Of a stretch of 64,000 nt of DNA, positions 21,384-29,357 are shown piece by piece. The notes under the pieces were generated by a model. The model was not told the origin of the DNA. It searched no databases and saw nothing but the letters and a program-made list of their open reading frames with translations. Where the stretch lies: positions 1 to 64,000 of the forward strand of contig NZ_BONE01000037.1 in assembly GCF_016862555.1 (NCBI RefSeq), read 5' to 3'. The DNA is from Asanoa siamensis (lineage in GTDB: Bacteria > Actinomycetota > Actinomycetes > Mycobacteriales > Micromonosporaceae). A program made the translations under genes and the position numbers. Every line of letters begins with the position of its first letter. Within the stretch, counting starts at the first letter, position 1.

Positions 21384-22640
21384 ATGAGCACCGAGACCTG
21401 CCCCCACTGCCGCACCGCCACCACCACCCTCGGCAACGCCGAGCCCTGGTGCGCGCGCTGCGAATGGAACCTCGACGCGTACGACCGTTTCCGGCGGCGT
21501 CCGGAGTTCGGCTGGGCCTGGGTCGACCGGCGCCTGCACCGGCTCGCCTTCCGGCTGGCCCGCGGCCAGTTCGCGAAGCTGGTCAAGGCCGACCTGGCCC
21601 GCCGCGCGAACCTGCCGCGGATCGTCGTCATCGCCGTCTCGCTCGTCCTCCTGGGGATCTTCGCCGCGATGGTGGCCGGCGGCGTCCTGCTCGTCCTGCG
21701 CGACTTCCCGTCCTGGTGGCTGGCGCCCGGCTTGATCCTTCTCGCGGTGGCCTGGCTCCTGCGCCCGCGGCTCGGCCGCCTGTCCGATCTGGACGGTTGG
21801 GAGATGAGCCGTGACGAGGCGCCAGGCCTGTACGCCCTGCTCGACGAGGTGGCCGGCGCCGTCGGGACCGCCACGCCGCCGGCCGTGCTGGTCACCGAGG
21901 ACGTCAACGCCTTCACGACCAACGTCGGCTTCCGGCGGCGGCGGGTGCTGGTGCTCGGCCTGCCGCTCTGGGCCGTCCTGCAACCGCAGGAGCGGGTGGC
22001 GCTGCTCGGCCACGAGTTCGGCCACTTCGTCAACGGCGACACCCGCCGGTCGCTGCTCGTACAACCGGCCCTGAGCATGCTCGGCAACGCCGCGATGCTC
22101 GTGCGACCGGGCCACGAGTCCGCCGGCGGCAGTTTCCTCACGCTGCTCGCCGAACTCGTCGCCCGCGCCGCACTGTCGGTGCTCAGCAAGATCCTGCTGC
22201 TCGGGCACATCCTGCTGCTCTGGATCGGCCTGCGTGACGGCCAGCGCGCCGAGTACCAGGCCGACGCCCTCGCCGCCAAGGTCGCGGGCACCGCCGCGGC
22301 GCTCGGCCTCGCGGAGGTGCTGGCGGCGGCGGAGGTCGTGGACATGCTGGTACGCCGCGACGCGCGCGCCGGCCACGGCCCCGACACCTGGCGCGCCTCG
22401 GTCACGGAGAGCAGCGTCCGCGGCGGCGGGGAACGCACCGCCACCCGGCTGCAACTCACGATCCGCGAGGACGCGTCGATGTTCGCGACCCACCCGCCGC
22501 GGGGCCTGCGCGCCCGGATGCTCCGCGAGCGCACCTTCGCGACACCGACGGTGACGCTCACGCCGGCCAGGGCCGAGGCGATCGAGAAGGAACTGGCCAG
22601 GGAGTACGAGTCGGCCCGGCGCGAGCTCAAGAACGCCTGA
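21384..22640 (+). CDS. Membrane M48 family zinc metalloprotease with N-terminal zinc ribbon
   Basis: 418 residues. The N-terminus has two CxxC pairs (CPHC and CARC), forming a zinc ribbon. Two transmembrane helices follow (about 85-130: IVVIAVSLVLLGIFAAMVAGG, then WWLAPGLILLAVAWLL). The peptidase core contains HEFGHFVNGD (His210, Glu211, His214) and the third ligand Glu290 in AEYQAD; all are intact. A further hydrophobic stretch precedes Glu290. This matches HtpX/Ste24-like M48 enzymes that degrade membrane or misfolded proteins. ATG 21384 has no clear ribosome site. A very strong hairpin follows the stop. Confidence 0.88.
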   Translation: MSTETCPHCRTATTTLGNAEPWCARCEWNLDAYDRFRRRPEFGWAWVDRRLHRLAFRLARGQFAKLVKADLARRANLPRIVVIAVSLVLLGIFAAMVAGGVLLVLRDFPSWWLAPGLILLAVAWLLRPRLGRLSDLDGWEMSRDEAPGLYALLDEVAGAVGTATPPAVLVTEDVNAFTTNVGFRRRRVLVLGLPLWAVLQPQERVALLGHEFGHFVNGDTRRSLLVQPALSMLGNAAMLVRPGHESAGGSFLTLLAELVARAALSVLSKILLLGHILLLWIGLRDGQRAEYQADALAAKVAGTAAALGLAEVLAAAEVVDMLVRRDARAGHGPDTWRASVTESSVRGGGERTATRLQLTIREDASMFATHPPRGLRARMLRERTFATPTVTLTPARAEAIEKELAREYESARRELKNA

Positions 22641-22681
22641 CCGGGCCAGCGGACGAGCAACGCCGGCCGACCCTGTCGCCG

Positions 22682-22759
22682 CGCCGCTTTGCTCTGCTTC
22701 CAGATACGCACCGCAGGTCAGAGGTGGTGGTGCGGATATGGAAGCAGAGCAAAGCGGCG
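22682..22759. repeat. Long palindrome (31-bp arms), terminator or REP-like element
   Basis: Arms 22682-22712 and 22729-22759 are complementary at 29 of 31 positions around a 16-nt loop (22713-22728). The inner part CTTTGCTCTGCTTCC is less GC-rich than its surroundings. It starts 42 bases after the M48 stop and ends 59 bases before the GNAT start, so it could end transcription. Its length and unusual sequence also fit a mobile palindromic repeat. Confidence 0.7.
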
Positions 22760-22805
22760 TGAATGACGTTCATCTCGGGGGCGGGCGCCGGCCCGGGAGC
22801 GCCGC

Positions 22806-22811
22806 TAGGGT
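22806..22811 (+). promoter_or_regulatory. Leaderless-type -10 of the GNAT gene
   Basis: TAGGGT ends seven bases before GTG 22819. There is no Shine-Dalgarno, so a leaderless transcript is likely. Confidence 0.5.
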
Positions 22812-22818
22812 CGGGTTC

Positions 22819-23547
22819 GTGGATCAACTGGGGACGGTGCTGGCCGCGCATCGCGCGTACCTTCGCGGGTGGGATCCCGCGCCCGGCGCGGACCCGGATC
22901 TGGTCACGTACCGTAGCGACGTCCCGCACGCCACGCTCAACGGTGTTCTGCGCCTCCGCGACCGGCCGGCCGGCGACGCCCTGCGCGAGGCCCGCGCGCG
23001 CCTCGACGGCGTACCCCGGATCTGGTGGGTCGGTCCCGACAGCGACCCCGGGACGTCCGCCGCGCTCCAGGGCGCCGGCGCCGTCAAGCGGACCGAACTC
23101 CCGATCATGGTGGCCGACCTCATCGAGGCACCAAAACAGCCACCGGAAACAGCGGGTCTGGAGATCACCCGAGCCACGGACCTCGTCGAGTACGCGACGG
23201 CGTACGGCCGCGTGTCAGGCGTCGACCCGGCCGCGATCGACACGGTGGTCGAGCGGGAGCGGGCCCAGCCCGACGTGGTCCGGCTCGCCGGGCGAGGCCC
23301 GGACGGCACCGTTGCCGGCACCGCCACCGCCTGGTTCAGCCACGACATCGTGACGCTCTACTTCGTCGGCACGCAGCCCGCCCACCGCCGGCAGGGCGTC
23401 GGCGCCGCAATGACCGCGGCCGTGCTCGATCTCGCCCGGCAACGCGGCGTGACCACGGCGGCGCTCTCCGCCACCCCCATGGCCGTGTCCCTCTACCATC
23501 GCCTGGGCTTCCGCCAGGTCGGCGCGTTCGACATCCTGTCCTTCTGA
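22819..23547 (+). CDS. GNAT family N-acetyltransferase
   Basis: 242 residues. The C-terminal half has the GNAT acetyl-CoA loop QPAHRRQGVGAAMTAAVLDLARQRG and the closing SLYHRLGFRQVGAFDILSF. The N-terminal half (about 110 residues, GWDPAPGADPDLVTYRSDVP) is a less conserved lobe seen in two-lobed GNATs. GTG 22819 is preferred over an upstream ATG at 22738, because the latter sits inside the palindrome and its extension has no conserved features. Substrate unknown. Confidence 0.82.
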   Translation: MDQLGTVLAAHRAYLRGWDPAPGADPDLVTYRSDVPHATLNGVLRLRDRPAGDALREARARLDGVPRIWWVGPDSDPGTSAALQGAGAVKRTELPIMVADLIEAPKQPPETAGLEITRATDLVEYATAYGRVSGVDPAAIDTVVERERAQPDVVRLAGRGPDGTVAGTATAWFSHDIVTLYFVGTQPAHRRQGVGAAMTAAVLDLARQRGVTTAALSATPMAVSLYHRLGFRQVGAFDILSF

Positions 23548-23590
23548 GAACGGCCTGTCACATCCGCGGCCGCGGCGGTGCTCTGTAGGT

Positions 23591-24169
23591 GTGGACGTCG
23601 AAGGGCAGAGCGTCGCCGCGCTGGTCGGGCGGGTCGAACGGGCGCGGAAGGGTGGCTTCGTGGTCTCCGACGGGGCTGTCCGGGCCGACCTCGAACAGGT
23701 GTTCCGCTCCGCGTACCCGCGGGTGGTCGCCGTCGCCGCCCGGGTGCTCGGCAGTCGGTCCGAGGCCGAGGACGTGGCGCAGGAGGTGTTCCTGACCTTC
23801 TGCCGGTCCGCCGTGCCGGCGGCCGAGGCGTCCGGCTGGCTGTCGGTCGCCGCGGCGCACACCGCGCTCAACCATCTGCGCTCCGGGAGACGGCGCGCGT
23901 CCCGGGAGGTCGCCGCCGGCAGCGCCGCGACCGTGGCACCCGACATCGCCGACGCGGTGGTCACTCTCGACGAGCGCCGACGGGTACGCGCGGCGCTGGC
24001 GAGACTGCCCCGCAAACAGGCTGTCGCCCTCGTCCTGCGGCACAGCGGCCTGAGCTACGCCGAGGTCGCCGCCGCCCTCGATCTTTCCCCCGGCAGCGTG
24101 GGCACGACCGTGCGGCGCGCCGAATCCGCTCTGCGTGAGGAGTTGAACCGTCATGCGTCATCCGACTGA
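23591..24169 (+). CDS. ECF RNA polymerase sigma factor
   Basis: 192 residues. Region 2 is RSAYPRVVAVAARVLGSRSEAEDVAQEVFLTF, with the family DVAQEVF motif. Region 4 is ALARLPRKQAVALVLRHSGLSYAEVAAALDLSPGSVGTTVRRAESAL. The N-terminal 30 residues are extra. The 3' end overlaps the next gene by 17 bp; that gene has an anti-sigma zinc finger, giving a standard sigma/anti-sigma pair. An ABC exporter follows in the same overlapping operon and is probably a regulon member. Confidence 0.87.
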   Translation: MDVEGQSVAALVGRVERARKGGFVVSDGAVRADLEQVFRSAYPRVVAVAARVLGSRSEAEDVAQEVFLTFCRSAVPAAEASGWLSVAAAHTALNHLRSGRRRASREVAAGSAATVAPDIADAVVTLDERRRVRAALARLPRKQAVALVLRHSGLSYAEVAAALDLSPGSVGTTVRRAESALREELNRHASSD

Positions 24170-25235
24170 CGGCACGCTACGCCGGCTCCTGGACGAGCCG
24201 GACGGGGTCGCCGACGCCGAGCGCGCGCACGTCGCCGGTTGCCCGCCATGCCGGGGCCGGCTGTCCGCCGTCCAGCGCGACGCCGCGGCCGCCGCGACGC
24301 TGCTCGGCGTGGAGGCAGGCACCGACGTCGACGCCGGGTGGGAGCGGCTGTCCCGCGCCGTGGCCGCCGAGGAACGCCCCCGCGTGGCCGCGGCGCCCGG
24401 TCGCCGCTGGCGGACCCTGCTGCGCAGCCCGGTCGCCGCCGGCATCGGTGTGGCCGTCGTCCTGGCCGGCGCGGGTGCCGCGGCCGCCGGTGACTGGCTG
24501 CAGGTCTTCCGCGCCGAGCGGATCGCCCCGATCAGCGCGCCCCAGGCCGACCTGATCAAGATGCCGGAACTCGACCAGTTCGGCGACGTCGTGCCGATCG
24601 AGCCGATCACCATCCGCCCCGTCGCCGACGCGGCGGCCGCGGCCAAAACGACCGGGCTGACGGTGCCGCGGGTCGGCGCGCTGCCGAAGGGTGTCACCGG
24701 CGAGCCGACCTACCACGCCGGGCAGCGGGCGAGCGCGCTGTTCACCTACCGGGCCGAGAAGGCCGAGCGGACCGCGCGCGACCGCGGCGAGACGCTGCCT
24801 CCGCCGCCGCCGGGTCTGGACGGCAGTCAGTTCCGGTTGACGGGCGGTCCTGGGTTCGCGGCCGTCTGGCAGGCCGACCGCCCGTACCCGGCGCTGGTGG
24901 TAGCCCGCGCGATCGCGCCGACCGCCTATTCGACGGGCGTGCCGTTCGAGACCGCCCGCGACTACCTGCTCTCGTTGCCCATCGTGCCGCCGTCCGTCGC
25001 GGCGCAGCTGCGAGCCTTCTCCGGCGACGGTACGACCTTGCCGATCTTCATGTCGGTCGAGCACATGACCAGCACACCTACCGACGTCGGCGGCGCGCCC
25101 GCGACGTTGCTGATCTCGAAGGACGGTTCGATGGCGGCCGTGGTCTGGATGGACGGCACCGTGGTCAACGCGGTGGCCGGGCCGTTGAGGGGCGACGAGG
25201 TGCTGGCGGTGGCACGCGGGCTGGAGCCCCGGTGA
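24153..25235 (+). CDS. Anti-sigma factor with zinc-finger and membrane anchor
   Basis: 360 residues. The N-terminus has the ZAS motif His26-x3-Cys30-x2-Cys33 (HVAGCPPC), which binds the cognate sigma. One transmembrane helix (about 91-113, AAGIGVAVVLAGAGAAAAG) leads to an extracytoplasmic sensor domain of about 240 residues with no recognised family. It overlaps the sigma gene by 17 bp and the ABC ATPase gene by four (GTGA). It probably holds the sigma at the membrane until an envelope signal releases it. Confidence 0.83.
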   Translation: MRHPTDGTLRRLLDEPDGVADAERAHVAGCPPCRGRLSAVQRDAAAAATLLGVEAGTDVDAGWERLSRAVAAEERPRVAAAPGRRWRTLLRSPVAAGIGVAVVLAGAGAAAAGDWLQVFRAERIAPISAPQADLIKMPELDQFGDVVPIEPITIRPVADAAAAAKTTGLTVPRVGALPKGVTGEPTYHAGQRASALFTYRAEKAERTARDRGETLPPPPPGLDGSQFRLTGGPGFAAVWQADRPYPALVVARAIAPTAYSTGVPFETARDYLLSLPIVPPSVAAQLRAFSGDGTTLPIFMSVEHMTSTPTDVGGAPATLLISKDGSMAAVVWMDGTVVNAVAGPLRGDEVLAVARGLEPR

Positions 25236-26191
25236 CGGCCGCCAGCGACACCGCGGAGACGCTCCTCGCCGAGCTGCCGCCGGCCGCCGCGGTGTGGTGC
25301 TCGGGGCTGCGCAAGCGCTACAAGCGGCGTACGGCGGTCGACGACGTGTCGTTCACCGTGCGGCGCGGCGAGGTGCTCGGCCTGCTCGGGCCGAACGGCG
25401 CCGGCAAGACCACGGTGATCAAGATGCTGCTCGGGCTGGTCCGGCCGGACGCGGGCGAGGTGCTCCTGCTCGGCCGGCCGGCCCGTGACCCGAAGGCCCG
25501 GGCCCGGGTGGGCTACCTGCCCGAGCTGTTCCGCTACCAGCCGTGGCTGACCGCCACCGAGGTGCTCGACCTGCACGTGCGGCTCGCCGGGGCCGCGATC
25601 CCCGATGCCGAACGCCGGGGGTGTCTGGCGCTGGTGGGTCTCGCGGACCGGGCCGGCGACCGGGTCGGCGGCTTCTCCAAGGGCATGCAGCAGCGGCTCG
25701 GGCTGGCGGTCGCCCTGGTCGCCCGCCCGGAGTTCGTGGTGCTCGACGAGCCGACCAGCGCGCTGGACCCGCTCGGCCGGGCCGACGTACGCGACCTGTT
25801 GCTGTCGCTGCGGGCCAAGGGCGTCGCGGTGCTGCTCAACTCGCACCTGATCGGCGAGGTGGAGCGGGTCTGCGACCGCGTCGTCATCCTCGACAAGGGC
25901 CGGATCGCCGCGTCCGGCAGCCTGGCCGAGCTGCTCGGCCAGCGCGAGCTGCGGTTGCGGCTCGACGAGGTGGGCGCGGCCGCGGAGGCCCGGCTCGCCG
26001 CCGCCGGGAAGCTGACCCGCGACGGCGACGCCTTCACGGTCGCGCTGGGCGACGAGGTGGCGGTGCCGGACCTGGTCGCCGACCTCGTCGGCCTGGGCGT
26101 CCGGGTGCATGCCGTGGAGCCCGGGCGGATCAGCCTCGAGGAGCGGCTGCTCGACATCCTGCGTACCGGAAACACCGAGGAGCCCGCATGA
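25232..26191 (+). CDS. ABC transporter ATP-binding protein
   Basis: 319 residues. Walker [13 protein letters not shown], signature GGFSKGMQQRLGLA, Walker B FVVLDEPTSALDP and an H-loop near LLNSHLIGEVERVCDRV are all present. The roughly 90-residue C-terminal extension is typical of ATPases paired with ABC-2 permeases. GTG start overlaps the anti-sigma stop. It partners with the next gene. Confidence 0.9.
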   Translation: MTAASDTAETLLAELPPAAAVWCSGLRKRYKRRTAVDDVSFTVRRGEVLGLLGPNGAGKTTVIKMLLGLVRPDAGEVLLLGRPARDPKARARVGYLPELFRYQPWLTATEVLDLHVRLAGAAIPDAERRGCLALVGLADRAGDRVGGFSKGMQQRLGLAVALVARPEFVVLDEPTSALDPLGRADVRDLLLSLRAKGVAVLLNSHLIGEVERVCDRVVILDKGRIAASGSLAELLGQRELRLRLDEVGAAAEARLAAAGKLTRDGDAFTVALGDEVAVPDLVADLVGLGVRVHAVEPGRISLEERLLDILRTGNTEEPA

Positions 26192-27021
26192 TCGCCCTGA
26201 CGGTCGCCGCCCTGACGCTGCGCGAGGCGGCCCGCCGGCGGGTGCTGCGCGCGCTCGCGGTGATGACGTTCATCCTGCTCGGGCTCTCCGCCTGGGGCTT
26301 CTACCGGCTCGACGCGGAGTTCGGCGGGCTCACCAGCGGTGAGGCCCGGCTGGCGGCGTCCACTGTGCTCAATCTGGTGATGTTCGGCCTGAGCCTGATC
26401 GCGGCGCTCGGCACGGCCTTTCTCGCCGGCCCGACGATGGCGGGCGAGATCGAGTCCGGTACGGCGCTGGCCGTGCTGGCCCGCCCGATCCGCCGCGAGA
26501 CGGTGCTGGTCGGCAAGTGGCTGGGCCTGGTCGTGTTCGGCAGCGGCTTCGTGGCCGTGGCCGGGTTCGCCCAGTTCCTGATCGTCTGGTTCACGATGGG
26601 CTACTGGCCGCCGGGGCCGGTCACCGGGCTGGCCCTGCTGGCGGCGCAGACCACGGCGCTGCTCACGCTGGGCCTGCTGCTGTCCACGGTGATCTCGCCG
26701 ATGGCGTCGGGCATCGTCGCGGTGGGCCTGTTCGGCGCGACCTGGATCGCCGGCGTGGTCGGCGGCATCGGCCAGGCGCTCAACAACGAGAGCGTGGCCC
26801 GCGTCGGCGCGGTCTCCCGGATGCTCCTGCCCACCGACGGCCTCTGGCGCGGGGCGATGAACGCCTTCCAGGACCCGGCGATGCTCCTGAGCGTCGGCAT
26901 GCGCGGCCACCCGTTCATGGGCGAGGCGCCGCTGACCATCGCGTACGTGGGGTGGGCGGTGGTCTGGATCGCTCTGGTGCTCGGCCTCGCGGCATTCGCG
27001 TTCCGCCGCCGCGACCTCTAG
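26188..27021 (+). CDS. ABC-2 type transporter permease
   Basis: 277 residues with six predicted helices and the ABC-2 motif MAGEIESGTALAVLARPIRRETVLVGKW. ATGA overlap with the ATPase stop, and GAGG upstream. The pair forms an exporter of unknown substrate at the end of the sigma/anti-sigma operon. Its last four bases overlap the convergent response regulator gene. Confidence 0.87.
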   Translation: MIALTVAALTLREAARRRVLRALAVMTFILLGLSAWGFYRLDAEFGGLTSGEARLAASTVLNLVMFGLSLIAALGTAFLAGPTMAGEIESGTALAVLARPIRRETVLVGKWLGLVVFGSGFVAVAGFAQFLIVWFTMGYWPPGPVTGLALLAAQTTALLTLGLLLSTVISPMASGIVAVGLFGATWIAGVVGGIGQALNNESVARVGAVSRMLLPTDGLWRGAMNAFQDPAMLLSVGMRGHPFMGEAPLTIAYVGWAVVWIALVLGLAAFAFRRRDL

Positions 27022-27689
27022 CCGGGGTCCGCGACGCGGAGGCGGTAGCCGAAGCCGCGGACCGTCTCGATGACGCCCTCGCCGAGCTTCTTGCGCAGCG
27101 CGCTGATGTAGACGTTCACGATGTTCGTGCTCGGGTCGAAGCTGTAGCCCCACGCCTGCGACAGCAACTGCTCCCGGCTCAGCACGTGGTCAGGGTGCCG
27201 CACCAGGATCTCCAGCAGCGTGAACTCCCGGCTCGTCAGCTCGACCGTGCTGTCGCGCACCGTCGCCCGGCGCGAGCGCAGGTCCAATGTGATCTGTCCC
27301 GCCGCCAGCAGGTAGGACGCTTCCCGGCCCGGGCCGCGCAACCTCGCGCGGGCGCGGGCGAGCAGCTCCTCGAAGCGGAACGGCTTGATGAGGTAGTCGT
27401 CCGCGCCCGCGTCGAGGCAGGTCACCACGTCGTGGGCCAGGTAGCGGCCCGTGAGCACCAGCACCGGCAGCCGCGAGCCCTTGGAGCGCAGGTGCCGCAG
27501 CACGTCGAGGCCGCTGCGGCCCGCCAGGCCGATGTCGAGGATCAGCAGGTCGAAGTCGGAGCTGAGGCCGAAGTGCTCGGCCTGCTCGCCGCCCGCCACG
27601 TGCGTCGTGGTCCAGCCCTGCGCCCGCAGGCCGCGTTCCAGGAACGACGCGATCAGCGGATCGTCCTCGGCGATCAGGATGCGGGTCAT
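27018..27689 (-). CDS. OmpR-family response regulator (pair 1)
   Basis: 223 residues: receiver domain with phospho-acceptor Asp52 (LLILDIGLAGRSG), the acidic pocket AEDD and KPF, then a winged-helix DNA-binding domain (LTSREFTLLEILVRHP, SREQLLSQAWG, VYISALRKKL, TVRGFGYRL). It is coupled to the kinase gene by an ATGA overlap. The probable target includes its own promoter, where GAGTTAC is directly repeated. Confidence 0.92.
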   Translation of the reverse strand: MTRILIAEDDPLIASFLERGLRAQGWTTTHVAGGEQAEHFGLSSDFDLLILDIGLAGRSGLDVLRHLRSKGSRLPVLVLTGRYLAHDVVTCLDAGADDYLIKPFRFEELLARARARLRGPGREASYLLAAGQITLDLRSRRATVRDSTVELTSREFTLLEILVRHPDHVLSREQLLSQAWGYSFDPSTNIVNVYISALRKKLGEGVIETVRGFGYRLRVADPG

Positions 27690-29134
27690 CTCCTGCCTCC
27701 TCCCGGCACACGCGCCGGCAGCACCAGCGCGAACGTCGCGCCCTCGTCCGGCGGGCTGCTGACCTCGACCCGCCCGCCGTGTGCCTCGGCGATGGCCCGC
27801 ACGATCGACAGACCCACCCCGGAGCCCCGGTAGCGCAGGTGCGCCGCGGCGCCCCGGCGGAAGCGCTCGAAGATGTGCGGCAGGTCCTCCGCAGAGACGC
27901 CCGGGCCCGCGTCGCGGACCCAGATGCGGCACTCCGAAGTGGACAGCGACGTGCCGACCGCGACCAGGGAGCCCGGTTCGGTGTTCTGCACGGCGTTCTG
28001 CGCGAGGTTGATGACCGCCTCCGTCAGCCGGTGCCGGTCGGCGCGGACCCGGCCGGTCGAGGCCGCGTCGACGTGCCACGCGCGCGGCGCGAGCGTGACC
28101 ATCTTGTCGGCGAGCTCGTGCGTGAACGCCTCCAGGTCGATGTCCTCCGGCTGCAGGAAGTGGGGGTTCTTCACGTCGGCGAGCATCTGCAGGTCGTTGA
28201 CGAGGCGGCTCATGCGGTCGAGCTCGTCCATCACGAGGGCCACCGTCCGGCGTTGCTCCTCGGGCTCCTCGATGATCCCGTACCGGATGAGGCTCAAATT
28301 CCCCAGGGCGATCGTCAGGGGTACGCGTAGCTCGTGGCTGGCGTCCATGAGGAACTCGCGCTCGCGCTGGAACACGCCCTCGAGCCGGTCCAGCATGGCG
28401 TTGAAGGTACGGGCCATCTCGGCGGCCTCGTCGTCGGAGCGCACCGGGATCCGCCCCGTCAGGTCGGAGCGGGAGATCGCCTGCGCCGTCTGGGTCAGCG
28501 ACCGCACCGGGCCCAGCAGCCGGCCGGTCACCCACCAGGCCGCGCCGGACGCCAGCAGGACGACACCGATGACCGCCAGGACGCCGTACGACTGCAGCCG
28601 GGCGATCTCCGCCCGCTCCACCACGGGCAGGAACACGACGACGAACGTGCCGAAGCTCTCGCCGACCCGCACCGGCCAGGTCGCGTAGTAGGCGGCACCC
28701 AGCTCGGTGTCGAAGGTGCGCAGCCGCCGTACCGCCGGGTCCGGCGCCGACGTCGCGAACTGGCCCATGACCGGCTGCGGCAGGCTCGGCAGGGCGAAGC
28801 GCGACATCGTCTGCCAATAGGGTCGCCCGTCGACGAAGGCCAGCATCGCCTCCTCGCGGCTGGGCACGTTGCGCTCGAAGTAGACGTCGAACACCGCGGA
28901 GCTGGACGCGAACGCCTTGCCCGTGCGGGGATCGACGCCCTGCTCGACGAGCCGGTTGAGCTCGTCGACCTCCTGCCGCGCGGCCTCCTCCATCCGGTGC
29001 GTCAGGTGCAGCACCAGGACCTCCTGGATCGCCACCATCGAGAAGACGCCGGACAGCACGATCAGGGCGATGAACGCCAGCAGGACGCGGGCTCTGATGC
29101 TCTTCAGGACACGGAACCGGGCGGCGCCAACCAC
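27686..29134 (-). CDS. Membrane sensor histidine kinase (pair 1)
   Basis: 482 residues: TM1 about 18-40, an extracytoplasmic sensor of about 135 residues, TM2 about 180-200, HAMP (GRLLGPVRSLTQTAQAISRSD), the phospho-acceptor His267 in DASHELRVPLT (Val replaces the usual Thr), and an ATPase domain with N-box NLAQNAVQNT and DAGPGVSAEDLPHIFERF. The sensor segment RQEVDELNRLVEQGVDPRTG followed later by AFVDGRPYW aligns with the second kinase of this window, showing that the two are paralogues. The start is GTG 29134 after a G-rich ribosome site. Confidence 0.92.
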   Translation of the reverse strand: MVGAARFRVLKSIRARVLLAFIALIVLSGVFSMVAIQEVLVLHLTHRMEEAARQEVDELNRLVEQGVDPRTGKAFASSSAVFDVYFERNVPSREEAMLAFVDGRPYWQTMSRFALPSLPQPVMGQFATSAPDPAVRRLRTFDTELGAAYYATWPVRVGESFGTFVVVFLPVVERAEIARLQSYGVLAVIGVVLLASGAAWWVTGRLLGPVRSLTQTAQAISRSDLTGRIPVRSDDEAAEMARTFNAMLDRLEGVFQREREFLMDASHELRVPLTIALGNLSLIRYGIIEEPEEQRRTVALVMDELDRMSRLVNDLQMLADVKNPHFLQPEDIDLEAFTHELADKMVTLAPRAWHVDAASTGRVRADRHRLTEAVINLAQNAVQNTEPGSLVAVGTSLSTSECRIWVRDAGPGVSAEDLPHIFERFRRGAAAHLRYRGSGVGLSIVRAIAEAHGGRVEVSSPPDEGATFALVLPARVPGGGRR

Positions 29135-29155
29135 TGTGGACCCCCCAGACCAGAA

Positions 29156-29173
29156 GTAACTCGCGCGTAACTC
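29156..29173 (-). promoter_or_regulatory. Direct repeat, candidate response-regulator site
   Basis: On the minus strand GAGTTAC-N4-GAGTTAC gives two exact heptamers spaced 11 bp, one helical turn. They lie 22-39 bp upstream of the kinase start, next to TACTGT, a possible -10. OmpR-family regulators bind such tandem repeats, so this may be an autoregulatory site. Confidence 0.45.
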
Positions 29174-29308
29174 ACAGTAGATTTTCCGGGAGTACGCGCG
29201 GCATTACGCAAATGGCCCGGCGTAAATGCGCGAATGGCTGGCCCTATCCACCGTACCGCCGACTCATTCTTAGAATTTCCCGCTCGTTAACCTCGCGTTA
29301 AACACGGA

Positions 29309-29344
29309 ACCGCCTCCCCGGCGCCGAAGCGGAGGGGAGGCGGT
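29309..29344 (-). terminator. Terminator after the giant beta-helix gene
   Basis: Perfect 11-bp arms ACCGCCTCCCC and GGGGAGGCGGT surround a 14-nt loop, 14 bases past the stop codon at 29358. Confidence 0.75.
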
Positions 29345-29357
29345 CCCGACGAGCGGA

